Below are positions 1 to 7,842 of a DNA stretch of 64,000 nt, piece after piece. The notes below the pieces were generated by a model. The model was not told the origin of the DNA, made no database searches, and worked only from the letters and a program-made list of their open reading frames with translations. Source of the DNA: Klebsiella variicola (GTDB taxonomy: Bacteria; Pseudomonadota; Gammaproteobacteria; Enterobacterales; Enterobacteriaceae); assembly GCF_000828055.2 (NCBI RefSeq), contig NZ_CP010523.2, positions 2,790,001 through 2,854,000 of the forward strand, written 5' to 3'. How positions within the stretch are numbered: position 1 is the stretch's first letter; every line of letters starts with the position of its first letter. The translations under genes and the position numbers were made by a program.

Positions 1-1
1 C

Positions 2-433
2 CAGGAGCAGCTGGCCGAAATGGCGGGTCTCAGCGTCCGCACGATCCAGCGCATTGAGAATGGCGAACGCCCGGGGCTGGAGACCCTCAGCGCCCTCGCC
101 GCGGTCTTTGAGGTCACGGTGGCCGAGATCGGCGGCGAAGCCTCGCGGGAGGGTGCGCCGGGCCCGGAAGCCTCGCTGGATCTGCGCATAGAGGAAGCCA
201 AAGCGCGGGTGCATCAGGAGAGCCGCTTTTTCCGTTCGCTGTCGGTGGCGCTGGTGGTTTGCGTGCTGCTGGCGGTGCTTAACCGCTTCACTAATCCGCA
301 GTACTACTGGTCCGGCTGGGTCGCCCTGATCTGGGGCGCCCTGCTGGTGGTGAGAGGATTACGCCTGTTCGTGTTCGGCGAATGGATCAAAAACTGGCGC
401 CAGGCGCGCCTGCAGCGGCTGTTGCGCAAATAG
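2..433 (+). CDS. XRE-family regulator with C-terminal 2TM domain (5' partial)
   Basis: The reading frame is open from base 2, so the true start lies left of the window. The first ~40 residues form the second half of a Cro/C1-type helix-turn-helix, with the recognition part LSVRTIQRIENGERP followed by LETLSALAAVF, so it should bind DNA. The C-terminal half has two hydrophobic spans (SLSVALVVCVLLAVL and WVALIWGALLVVRGLRLFVF) and a basic tail, which resembles the 2TM domain often fused to XRE helix-turn-helix domains. It is probably a membrane-anchored regulator of unknown target. It converges on urtE with 35 bases between the stops. Confidence 0.8.
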   Translation, partial: QEQLAEMAGLSVRTIQRIENGERPGLETLSALAAVFEVTVAEIGGEASREGAPGPEASLDLRIEEAKARVHQESRFFRSLSVALVVCVLLAVLNRFTNPQYYWSGWVALIWGALLVVRGLRLFVFGEWIKNWRQARLQRLLRK

Positions 434-441
434 CCCGCAAA

Positions 442-463
442 CCGGCGGCGCGCACGCCGCCGG
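442..463. terminator. GC-rich hairpin between convergent genes
   Basis: A perfect 9-bp inverted repeat (CCGGCGGCG / CGCCGCCGG, loop CGCA) sits between the stop codons of the XRE gene and urtE. It has no clear T-tract on either side, so it is a probable but not canonical bidirectional terminator. Confidence 0.5.
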
Positions 464-468
464 CCTGG

Positions 469-1167
469 TCAGATGGTCACCATGGCGCGCACGCCGTCGC
501 TCTCCATATCACCGCCCTTGCCCTGCTGGACGATGGCGCCGCGCGACATCACCAGGTAGTGGTCCGCCAGCCCGGCGGCAAAGTCATAGAACTGCTCCAC
601 CAGCAGGATTGCCATATCCCCGCGGCTCGCCAGCTGGCGGATCACCTCGCCAATCTCTTTGATAACCGAAGGCTGGATCCCCTCGGTGGGTTCATCGAGG
701 ATCAGCAGCTGCGGACGGCTGGCCAGCGCGCGGCCAATCGCCAGCTGTTGCTGTTGACCGCCGGATAAGTCACCGCCCCGCCGCTGCTTCATGGTCTTGA
801 GCACCGGGAAAAGCTGGTAGATCTCCTCCGGCACCTGCTGCGCTTCGCGGGCGGGAAAGCGCGACAGCCCCATCAGCAGGTTTTCTTCCACCGTCAGGCG
901 CGGAAATATCTCGCGCCCCTGGGGGACGTAGGCGACCCCGGCCTGCACCCGCTGGTGCGGTTTGCGATGGGTGATGTTCTGATCCTGCCAGCGTACCTCA
1001 CCGCTGCGCGCCGGGATCAGCCCCATCAGGCATTTCAGCAGCGTGGTCTTACCGACGCCATTGCGCCCCAGCAGGCAGGTGACTTCGCCCTGACGGGCGG
1101 AAAAATCCACCCCACGCAAAATATGGCTGCCGCCGTAGTATTGATGTAGCTGACTCACCTGTAACAT
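469..1167 (-). CDS. urtE: Urea ABC transporter ATP-binding subunit UrtE
   Basis: One of the two cytoplasmic ATPases that power urea uptake by the UrtABCDE transporter, a branched-chain-amino-acid type (HAAT) ABC importer. The 232-residue protein has Walker A GRNGVGKTT (34-42), the ABC signature LSGGQQQQL (134-142), and Walker B LLILDEP ending at about residue 160. It closely resembles LivF. It is the last gene of a minus-strand operon, 9 bases after urtD. Position in a complete urtABCDE set separates it from livF. All catalytic motifs are intact. Confidence 0.95.
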   Translation of the reverse strand: MLQVSQLHQYYGGSHILRGVDFSARQGEVTCLLGRNGVGKTTLLKCLMGLIPARSGEVRWQDQNITHRKPHQRVQAGVAYVPQGREIFPRLTVEENLLMGLSRFPAREAQQVPEEIYQLFPVLKTMKQRRGGDLSGGQQQQLAIGRALASRPQLLILDEPTEGIQPSVIKEIGEVIRQLASRGDMAILLVEQFYDFAAGLADHYLVMSRGAIVQQGKGGDMESDGVRAMVTI

Positions 1168-1176
1168 TGGCGCTCC

Positions 1177-1974
1177 TTAACGTCCCAGATAAACTTCAAT
1201 GACCTGCTCATTGGCCTGCACCTCCCGCAGCGATCCCTCCGCCAGCACCTGGCCCTGATGCAGGACCGTCACCCGGTCGGCGATGGTCTCGACAAATCCC
1301 ATGTCGTGCTCCACCACCATCAGGGAGTGCTGTCCAGCCAGGGTACGAAACAGCTCCGCCGTATACTCCGTTTCCGCATCGGTCATGCCGGCCGCCGGCT
1401 CATCAAGCAGCAGCAGATGCGGCTCCTGCACCAGCAGCATGCCGATCTCAAGGAACTGTTTCTGGCCATGGGACAGCAGACCGGCCTGGCGGTAGCGCTC
1501 GCCGTCGAGACGCAGCAGGCGCAGTACCTCATTCAGCCGATCGTCCTGTTCGCTGCTCAGCCGGGCGCGCAGGCTGGCCCACACCGATTTATCTCCCTTC
1601 ATCGCCAGGGCGAGATTTTCCGCCACCGTCAGCGCTTCGAAGACCGTCGGCTTCTGAAACTTGCGCCCGATGCCCTGGCGGGCGATGGCCACCGGGTCAA
1701 GAGTGGTCAGATCCACCGACTGGTCATAGAGCGCTTTGCCGCTTTGCGGCCGGGTCTTGCCGGTGATCACGTCCATCAGGGTAGTCTTGCCCGCCCCGTT
1801 GGGGCCGATCACGCAGCGCAGTTCGCCGACGCCTATCGCCAGCGACAGATCCGTCAGCGCCCGGAAACCGTCAAAGCTGACGTTGATATTCTCCAGCTGC
1901 AGCACCGGATCGGTTTGTTCGCGAAAGCGATCGCCGGGCAGCTGACGGGTAAACAGTCCTTCATCCGGTTGCAT
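1177..1974 (-). CDS. urtD: Urea ABC transporter ATP-binding subunit UrtD
   Basis: The second ATPase of the urea importer, LivG-like. The chosen start gives 265 residues; the frame stays open further upstream, but that part only reads through urtC in another frame. The ATG overlaps the urtC stop as TAATG, which argues for translational coupling. Walker A is GPNGAGKT (57-64), the signature region is LSHGQKQFLEIG, and Walker B is HLLLLDEPAAGM. The HGQ in the signature is a mild variation of the usual GGQ, common in LivG-like proteins. Confidence 0.94.
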   Translation of the reverse strand: MQPDEGLFTRQLPGDRFREQTDPVLQLENINVSFDGFRALTDLSLAIGVGELRCVIGPNGAGKTTLMDVITGKTRPQSGKALYDQSVDLTTLDPVAIARQGIGRKFQKPTVFEALTVAENLALAMKGDKSVWASLRARLSSEQDDRLNEVLRLLRLDGERYRQAGLLSHGQKQFLEIGMLLVQEPHLLLLDEPAAGMTDAETEYTAELFRTLAGQHSLMVVEHDMGFVETIADRVTVLHQGQVLAEGSLREVQANEQVIEVYLGR

Positions 1975-3047
1975 TAGCGGTCTCCTCGACGCAGCAGGCC
2001 CATCACTCCGCGGGGTAAAAACAGGGTCACGATGATGAAGATGAGGCCCAGAAACAGCTGCCAGTACTCTGGCATCGCCACGGTGAAAATGCTTTTCGCG
2101 CCGTTGACCAGACCGGCGCCAAGCACCGGGCCGATCAGCGTGCCGCGGCCGCCGAGCGCCACCCAGATGGCGGCCTCGATGGAGTTGGTCGGCGACATTT
2201 CGCTGGGGTTGATGATCCCGACTTGCGGGACATATAACGCCCCCGCCAGACCGCAGAGCACCGCCGACAGCGTCCATACCAGCAGCTTGAAGCCGCGCGG
2301 GTCGTACCCGCAGAACATCAGCCGGTTTTCGGCGTCACGTACCGCGGTGAGGATCCGGCCAAACTTACTCTGCGCCAGCGCCGAGCCCAGCCACAGGGTC
2401 AGCAACAGCAGCAAAACCGTGGCCATAAACAGGGTGGCGCGGGTGCCGGTGGCGGTGACCGGAAAACCCAGCAGCGTGGTAAAACCGGTGAAGCCGTTGT
2501 TGCCGCCAAACCCGGTCTCGTTGCGAAAGAACAGCAGCATACCGGCATAGGTCAGGGCCTGGGTCATGATCGAGAAATAGACCCCTTTGATCTTCGAGCG
2601 AAAGGCAAACCAGCCGAAAACCAGGGCCAGCAGACCGGGAACCAGCACCACCAGCGCCATCGCCCAGGCGAAATGCTGCGTGCCCCACCAGAACCAGGGC
2701 AGCTCGCTCCAGGAGAGAAAAGACATAAACGCCGGCAGACCGTCGCCCGCCGCCTGGCGCATCAGGTACATCCCCATGGCGTACCCGCCGAGGGCAAAGA
2801 AGATCCCGTGCCCCAGCGACAGCATGCCCGCATAGCCCCAGACCAGATCCAGCGCCACCGCCACAATGGCGTAGCAGAGGATTTTGCCGCTCAGCGTCAG
2901 CAGCCAGCTCGGCACCGCCAGCGGATGCGAGGCCGGCAGCAGCGCCAGGAATGGCATACTCAGCAGCCCCAGCACCAGCAGGATCCCCAGCCAGCGCAGA
3001 GGCCGCGGCGCGCGCTGCGCCAGCGTTAAGGTGATTGGTTGGCTCAT
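1974..3047 (-). CDS. urtC: Urea ABC transporter permease UrtC
   Basis: Inner-membrane permease of the urea transporter, LivM-like, 357 residues with about ten hydrophobic segments, the first at residues ~20-40. The conserved permease stretch GYAGMLSLGHGIFFALGGYA and the C-terminal GGRGTLIGPVLGA loop, which contacts the ATPases, are both present. Its ATG overlaps the urtB stop (TGATG) and its own stop overlaps the urtD start, so urtB, urtC and urtD are tightly coupled. It forms the membrane channel with UrtB. Confidence 0.95.
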   Translation of the reverse strand: MSQPITLTLAQRAPRPLRWLGILLVLGLLSMPFLALLPASHPLAVPSWLLTLSGKILCYAIVAVALDLVWGYAGMLSLGHGIFFALGGYAMGMYLMRQAAGDGLPAFMSFLSWSELPWFWWGTQHFAWAMALVVLVPGLLALVFGWFAFRSKIKGVYFSIMTQALTYAGMLLFFRNETGFGGNNGFTGFTTLLGFPVTATGTRATLFMATVLLLLLTLWLGSALAQSKFGRILTAVRDAENRLMFCGYDPRGFKLLVWTLSAVLCGLAGALYVPQVGIINPSEMSPTNSIEAAIWVALGGRGTLIGPVLGAGLVNGAKSIFTVAMPEYWQLFLGLIFIIVTLFLPRGVMGLLRRGDR

Positions 3048-4621
3048 CAGTCAATAACCCTCCCTTTCAGCGCGAACAGACCCTGCGGGCGTTTCTGAAT
3101 AAACAGAATAATCATCACCAGGATCAGGATTTTGCCCAGCACCGCGCCCATTTGGGGTTCGAGAATTTTGTTGAAAATGCCCAGTCCAAAGGCCGCCGCC
3201 ACGCTGCCGGCCAGCTGGCCGACGCCGCCCAGCACCACCACCAGAAACGAGTCGATGATGTATCCCTGACCCAGTTCAGGCCCGACGTTGCCAAGCTGCG
3301 ACAGCGCCACGCCGCCCAGCCCGGCAATACCGGAGCCGAGGCCAAAGGCCAGCATATCCACCCGCCCGGTAGGCACGCCGCAGCAGGCGGCCATCGCCCG
3401 GTTCTGCGTCACGGCGCGGACGTTCATCCCCAGACGGGTACGGTTCAGGATGAGCCAGGTAAAACACAGCACCAGCAGGACGAACGCCAGCACCGCCAGC
3501 CGGTTCCACGGCAGGATCAGGTTCGGCAGGACCTGCACGCCGCCGGAGAGCCAGGCCGGGTTTGCCACCTCCACGTTCTGCGCGCCAAACAGCATCCTCA
3601 CCAGCTGGATAAGCATCAGGCTGATCCCCCAGGTGGCGAGCAGCGTTTCCAGCGGCCGACCATACAGATGACGAATAATGGTGCGCTCCAGCGCCATGCC
3701 GATCCCGGCGGTCACCAGAAACGCCACCGGCAGCGCGACCAGCGGATAAAAGGCCAGCCATTGCGGCGCGAGCTGCGCCAGCGCCTGCTGTACCAGCCAG
3801 CAGCTGTAGGCGCCGATCATTAACATCTCACCGTGGGCCATGTTAATCACCCCCAGCAGGCCATAGGTGATCGCCAGCCCCAGCGCGGCCAGCAACAGCA
3901 CCGATCCCAGCGACAGCCCCATAAAGGCCTGACCCAGCAGATCGCCGAGCAGCAGACGATGTTTGATCTTTTGCAGGCTGTCGCTGGCCGCCTCGCGCAC
4001 CGCCGCATCCGGCTCATGCTGGGCATCGGTAAAGGGGATCAGCAGCGCCTGGGTTTCCGGGTCCGCGGAATGGCCGAGCAGCGTCACGGCGGCCAGCCGC
4101 GCGCTGGCCTCAGGCTGAGTGAGCTGCAGGCGCGCCAGCGCCACCTCCAGCAGACCCCGCACATTATCATCGGTTTCCGCCTGCAGCCGCTGTTGCAGCA
4201 GCGCGGCCATGGCCGGGGTCGCTTCCCGCTGTAGCGTTCGTGCGGCGGAAGCTCTCTCCGTGACGTTGTCACTTAAAATAAGGTGGCTGGCCAGCGCGCC
4301 AGCAGCCAGATTGCGTAGCCGGTTGGTCAGACGGACCGGTCGGGTTTCGCCCTGCGGCGCGGCGGCAGCGCCCAATGGCTGTAATCCGCCCTGTCGGGTG
4401 CGGAAAGCATGTTTTCCGTCGTCCATCACCAGGCTCTCGGTGGTCAACGCCCGCAGCAGCGGCAGACGATCCGCCTGCGGCGCTGCCGCCCACTGGGTCA
4501 ACAGCTGCGCCTGCTGGCTGCGGCTGGCGGCAACAAAGTCGTCCGCCTCCGCGGCCTGCGCCCGCCATGGCAGCAGGATCAACAGTAGCGCCAACACATT
4601 CATGAGACGCAATGCGTTCAT
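3047..4621 (-). CDS. urtB: Urea ABC transporter permease UrtB with extended periplasmic N-terminus
   Basis: Second permease subunit, LivH-like. At 524 residues it is much longer than LivH (about 300). It opens with a signal-like segment (LALLLILLPWRAQA), then about 200 mainly helical, Ala/Leu/Gln-rich residues with HEAT-like spacing, and only from about residue 228 the permease (LLGDLLGQAFMGLSLGSVLL onward, then GLLGVINMAHGEMLMIGAY). An N-terminal extension of this kind is a known feature of UrtB and may face the periplasm near UrtA. It follows urtA by 61 bases containing a hairpin. Confidence 0.93.
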   Translation of the reverse strand: MNALRLMNVLALLLILLPWRAQAAEADDFVAASRSQQAQLLTQWAAAPQADRLPLLRALTTESLVMDDGKHAFRTRQGGLQPLGAAAAPQGETRPVRLTNRLRNLAAGALASHLILSDNVTERASAARTLQREATPAMAALLQQRLQAETDDNVRGLLEVALARLQLTQPEASARLAAVTLLGHSADPETQALLIPFTDAQHEPDAAVREAASDSLQKIKHRLLLGDLLGQAFMGLSLGSVLLLAALGLAITYGLLGVINMAHGEMLMIGAYSCWLVQQALAQLAPQWLAFYPLVALPVAFLVTAGIGMALERTIIRHLYGRPLETLLATWGISLMLIQLVRMLFGAQNVEVANPAWLSGGVQVLPNLILPWNRLAVLAFVLLVLCFTWLILNRTRLGMNVRAVTQNRAMAACCGVPTGRVDMLAFGLGSGIAGLGGVALSQLGNVGPELGQGYIIDSFLVVVLGGVGQLAGSVAAAFGLGIFNKILEPQMGAVLGKILILVMIILFIQKRPQGLFALKGRVID

Positions 4622-4642
4622 GTCGTTCTCCTCTGGTCAGCA

Positions 4643-4674
4643 GCCGACGGGCGCTATGCTCCAGCCCCGTCGGC
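4643..4674 (-). terminator. Intercistronic hairpin between urtA and urtB
   Basis: A perfect 9-bp inverted repeat (GCCGACGGG / CCCGTCGGC, 14-base loop) lies directly after the urtA stop. It has no T-tract. Stem-loops in this place, between the gene for an abundant binding protein and its permease gene, usually protect the upstream mRNA or cause partial termination, so urtA would be expressed above urtB-E. That role is inference. Confidence 0.5.
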
Positions 4675-4682
4675 CCTGGCGC

Positions 4683-5954
4683 TTACTGGCTGACGGTTTT
4701 CACCGGATGGTCAGGTTTCTTATCGTTACCGGGGATCCACGGACTCCACGGCTGCGCGCGGACGGGTTTATCGGTTTGCCAGACCACGTTGAACTGACCG
4801 TTGCCTTCAATTTCACCGATCATCACCGGCTTATGCAGATGATGGTTAGTGGCATCCATGGTCAGGGTAAAACCGGACGGCGCGTTGAAGGTCTGCCCGG
4901 CCATCGCCTCGCGCACTTTATCGACATCGGTGGTGCCCGCTTTGGTCACCGCCTGCGCCCACATATGCAGACCCACCCAGGTCGCTTCCATCGGATCGTT
5001 GGTTACCACCGTATCGGCATTCGGCAGCTTGTGCGCTTTGGCGTACGCGCGATAGTCGGCGACGAAGGCTTTGTTGGTCGGATTATCGACGGACTCAAAG
5101 TAGTTCCATGCCGCGAGGTTGCCGACCAGCGGTTTGGTATCGATGCCGCGCAGCTCCTCTTCCCCCACCGAGAAGGCCACCACCGGCACATCGGTCGCTT
5201 TCAGACCCTGGTTAGCCAACTCTTTGTAGAACGGCACGTTGGAATCGCCATTGATGGTGGAGACCACTGCCGTTTTGCCACCGGCGGAGAATTTTTTGAT
5301 ATTGGCGACGATGGTCTGGTAATCGCTGTAGCCGAACGGGGTGTAGACCTCCTCGATATCTTTGTCCTGGATCCCTTTGGCATGCAGGAAGGCGCGGAGG
5401 ATCTTGTTGGTGGTGCGCGGATAGACGTAGTCCGTCCCCAGCAGGAAGAAACGTTTGGCGCCGCCGCCATCCTCACTTAGCAGGTATTCCACCGCCGGGA
5501 TAGCCTGCTGGTTAGGCGCCGCGCCGGTATAGAAGACGTTGGGGGACATCTCTTCCCCTTCATACTGCACCGGGTAGAACAGCAGGCCGTTCAGCTCCTC
5601 AAACACCGGCAGCACCGATTTACGTGAGACCGATGTCCAGCAGCCAAACACCACCGCCACTTTATCCTGGGCCAGCAGCTGGCGTGCCTTCTCGGCAAAC
5701 AGCGGCCAGTTGGAGGCCGGGTCGACCACCACCGGCTCCAGCTTCTTGCCCAGTACCCCGCCTTTGGCGTTGATGTCGTCGATGGCCATCAGCGCGACGT
5801 CCTTCAGCGGCGTTTCGGAAATCGCCATCGTTCCCGAGAGCGAATGCATGATCCCGACTTTGATGGTGTCGGCGGCATAGGCCTGGAATGAAAGACCCAT
5901 AGCCATTACAGAGGCGGAGAGTGCAAAAGCTTTTAATAACGTTCTACGTTGCAT
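4683..5954 (-). CDS. urtA: Urea ABC transporter substrate-binding protein UrtA
   Basis: Periplasmic urea receptor of the high-affinity urea importer, 423 residues. The N-terminus MQRRTLLKAFALSASVMAMG followed by LSFQAYA is a signal peptide with cleavage after about residue 27; the double arginine hints at Tat but fits Sec as well. The mature part begins DTIKVGIMHSLSGTMAISE and carries VVVDPASNWPLFAEKARQLL and WNYFESVDNPTNKAFV, typical of the UrtA/FmdD periplasmic-binding-protein type 1 fold. It is the first gene of the operon, about 45 bases downstream of the expected start of a sigma-54 promoter, so expression under nitrogen limitation is likely. Confidence 0.96.
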   Translation of the reverse strand: MQRRTLLKAFALSASVMAMGLSFQAYAADTIKVGIMHSLSGTMAISETPLKDVALMAIDDINAKGGVLGKKLEPVVVDPASNWPLFAEKARQLLAQDKVAVVFGCWTSVSRKSVLPVFEELNGLLFYPVQYEGEEMSPNVFYTGAAPNQQAIPAVEYLLSEDGGGAKRFFLLGTDYVYPRTTNKILRAFLHAKGIQDKDIEEVYTPFGYSDYQTIVANIKKFSAGGKTAVVSTINGDSNVPFYKELANQGLKATDVPVVAFSVGEEELRGIDTKPLVGNLAAWNYFESVDNPTNKAFVADYRAYAKAHKLPNADTVVTNDPMEATWVGLHMWAQAVTKAGTTDVDKVREAMAGQTFNAPSGFTLTMDATNHHLHKPVMIGEIEGNGQFNVVWQTDKPVRAQPWSPWIPGNDKKPDHPVKTVSQ

Positions 5955-6010
5955 GATTCACTCCTGAGTAGCGCAAAAATAAAGAATTAACAGCTAACCA
6001 GAGGTGATAA

Positions 6011-6026
6011 GGCAAAAACGGTGCCA
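6011..6026 (-). promoter_or_regulatory. Sigma-54 promoter of the urt operon
   Basis: On the minus strand the sequence reads TGGCAC-CGTTT-TTGCC, matching the sigma-54 -24/-12 consensus TGGCAC-N5-TTGCW except for the last base. The GG-GC spacing is exact. Transcription would start near base 6000, giving a 5' leader of about 45 bases before urtA. It predicts control by RpoN and an enhancer-binding protein such as NtrC. Confidence 0.85.
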
Positions 6027-6080
6027 GGTTGTGAAAACAGCAGGATGCGGGACAGGTGGGCGGCGGAGACGGTGGGGACG

Positions 6081-6111
6081 GCAGCGTTGCCTCATCACGG
6101 TGCAACGCTGC
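6081..6111. promoter_or_regulatory. Inverted repeat upstream of the urt sigma-54 promoter, candidate NtrC enhancer
   Basis: A perfect 10-bp inverted repeat, GCAGCGTTGC / GCAACGCTGC, with an 11-base spacer. Read on the minus strand, its core is TGCACC-N5-GAGGCA, with one exact NtrC half-site (TGCACC) and one degraded half. It is centred about 96 bases upstream of the predicted start, a usual enhancer distance. It also lies just after the stop of the next gene upstream, so it could instead act as that gene's terminator. Confidence 0.5.
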
Positions 6112-6124
6112 GCTAAGAAAGTTA

Positions 6125-7228
6125 TTACCAGACGTCGGCGGCGATCGACGTCACCAGTCGGACTTTTTGCCACTGCTGGTCTTCGCTGAGGGCATTGCCC
6201 TCTTCCGTAGAGGCGAAACCGCACTGCGGACTCAGGCAAATCTGCTCGAGCGGCACATACTGCGCGGCCTCAGCGAGACGCGCTTTCACCCCCTGCGGAT
6301 TCTCCAGCTCGCCATTTTTGGTGGTGATCAGTCCGAGAACCACCTGCTGATGGCCAGGACGAATAAAGCGCAGCGGCGCGAAATCCCCGGAGCGGTCGTT
6401 GTCGTACTCAAGGAAGAAGGCATCGACATTGACGCCGCCAAACAGCACCTCGGCCACCGGCTCGTAACCGCCTTCCGAGATCCAGGTTGAACGGAAGTTA
6501 CCCCGACAGACGTGCAGGCCCACCGTCAGATCGGCCGGCTTACCTTCCAGCGCCTGGTTCAGCACCCGGGCATAAATGCGCGCCAGCGCATCCGGATCGT
6601 CGCCGCGCTCGCGTACCTGCTGACGCTGGGCATCGGAGCACAGGTAGGCCCACACGGTATCGTCCAGCTGCAGATAGCGGCAGCCGGCGTCATAAAACGC
6701 GCGGATCGCGTCGCGCCAGGTGGTGGCCAGATCGTCGAAGTAGTCGCTAAGATCCGGGTAAACGGTGGCATCAATATCTTTCCGCCCGCCGCGGAAGTGC
6801 AGCACGCTCGGGCTGGGAATGGTCATCTTCGGCTGCGCGTCGCCGCTGATGCTTTTCAGATAGCGGAAGTCCTCCAGCATCGGGTGGTCGCCAAACGCCA
6901 GCTTGCCGGTGACGCGAACGCCGTGCGCTTTGGTCTGCACGCCGTTAAACTGGATCCCCTGCTCGGCATCGTAACGTTCAACGCCCTGCAGGCCATCGAA
7001 GAAATCGAAATGCCACCATGCGCGCCGAAACTCACCGTCGGTGACCACATGCAGGCCGCAGTCGCATTGCTGCTGAACCAGATGACGGATCGCGTTATTC
7101 TCAATTTCGCGTAGCTGACCGGCGTCGATAATCCCCTCAGCCAGCTGCTGACGCGCCTGTTTAATGCTGTCCGGGCGCAAAAAACTGCCGACGATGTCTG
7201 CGCGGAACGGGGCCTGTTGACGTTGCAT
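6125..7228 (-). CDS. Cobalamin-independent methionine synthase-like methyltransferase (MetE C-terminal domain type)
   Basis: A 367-residue protein covering only the C-terminal catalytic barrel of MetE, like the YxjG/YxjH group; these are zinc-dependent enzymes that move a methyl group to a thiol. Zinc-binding candidates are visible: His and Cys in LHVCRGN and Cys in LSPQCGF, with Glu/Asp of the barrel in VVTDGEFRR and YLQLDDTVW. The MetE N-terminal folate-binding half is absent, so a different methyl donor is likely. MetJ-like boxes lie upstream, which points to methionine control. The methyl donor cannot be read from sequence. Confidence 0.85.
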   Translation of the reverse strand: MQRQQAPFRADIVGSFLRPDSIKQARQQLAEGIIDAGQLREIENNAIRHLVQQQCDCGLHVVTDGEFRRAWWHFDFFDGLQGVERYDAEQGIQFNGVQTKAHGVRVTGKLAFGDHPMLEDFRYLKSISGDAQPKMTIPSPSVLHFRGGRKDIDATVYPDLSDYFDDLATTWRDAIRAFYDAGCRYLQLDDTVWAYLCSDAQRQQVRERGDDPDALARIYARVLNQALEGKPADLTVGLHVCRGNFRSTWISEGGYEPVAEVLFGGVNVDAFFLEYDNDRSGDFAPLRFIRPGHQQVVLGLITTKNGELENPQGVKARLAEAAQYVPLEQICLSPQCGFASTEEGNALSEDQQWQKVRLVTSIAADVW

Positions 7229-7290
7229 GCTGTCTCCTTAGCGGTGGGCGCGTTAGTTGCCCACCGTGATAGTTCATTATTTGAATTCTT

Positions 7291-7314
7291 AGACTTCTGG
7301 ATGGCTATATGTCC
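7291..7314. promoter_or_regulatory. Tandem MetJ-box-like octamers
   Basis: Three head-to-tail 8-mers, AGACTTCT, GGATGGCT and ATATGTCC, match the MetJ box AGACGTCT at 7, 5 and 5 positions. They sit about 63 bases upstream of the start codon of the methionine-synthase-like gene. MetJ binds as arrays of two or more such boxes with one good and several poor copies, so repression by methionine (via S-adenosylmethionine) is a reasonable inference. Confidence 0.6.
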
Positions 7315-7350
7315 AGATACTGGCATGCAGAGTGGTGGGTCGCAAACGAG

Positions 7351-7375
7351 AATATTTCATGGTGCATGAAATATT
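7351..7375 (-). terminator. Hairpin directly after the rhodanese gene
   Basis: A perfect 11-bp inverted repeat (AATATTTCATG / CATGAAATATT, 3-base loop), adjoining the stop codon of the rhodanese gene. The stem is AT-rich and the minus-strand tail only weakly T-rich, so it is a probable but modest terminator. Confidence 0.5.
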
Positions 7376-7376
7376 T

Positions 7377-7775
7377 TCATTTACCGGAAACAAACGCATA
7401 GCCCTCATCTTCCCAGCCGGTGAGTCCGCCGAGCATCATTTTCACCGGCCGCCCGAGCTCAGCTAGCTTCAGCGCGGCAACGTCAGCACCGTTGCAGTGC
7501 GGCCCGGCGCAGTAGACCACAAAGAGGGTCTCCGCCGGCCAGGCGGCCATTCGCTCGGCGGTGATCTGGCTGTGCGGGAGATGCTCCGCGCCTGGCAAGT
7601 GACGTCTGGCGAAGGCTTCCTCGCTGCCGACCACGTGCAGCAGGACAAAGTCGACCTCGCCGGCACGCTGGGCGCTGTGCACATCGGCGCAGTCGGTCTC
7701 AAGATGCAGCTTATGGCGGAACCAGCGGATAGCCTCAGCGGAAGCGGCAGGGGGAAATTGGGTTACTACACTCAT
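7377..7775 (-). CDS. Rhodanese-like domain protein
   Basis: A 132-residue single rhodanese domain, a family that carries sulfur as a persulfide on an active-site cysteine. The likely catalytic Cys is in VVYCAGPHCNGAD; the usual CxxGxR loop is replaced by CAGPHCNGA, so the loop is longer and has a second Cys. Other signatures are GAEHLPHSQI and the closing GGLTGWEDEGYAF. There is no signal peptide, so it is cytoplasmic. It is divergent from the ftrA-type regulator, with 67 bases between the start codons, a common arrangement for a regulator and its target. Confidence 0.85.
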   Translation of the reverse strand: MSVVTQFPPAASAEAIRWFRHKLHLETDCADVHSAQRAGEVDFVLLHVVGSEEAFARRHLPGAEHLPHSQITAERMAAWPAETLFVVYCAGPHCNGADVAALKLAELGRPVKMMLGGLTGWEDEGYAFVSGK

Positions 7776-7842
7776 GGCGTCTTCTCCTTGTCTGTGATAA
7801 CACTACTTTACTGACGCCCATCACCCTGATCTGCCGACAACC

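Noticed and set aside
4119..5480. 453-codon plus-strand open frame
   Set aside because: Lies antisense to urtB and urtA, composition follows codon-position bias of those genes, and no domain is visible.
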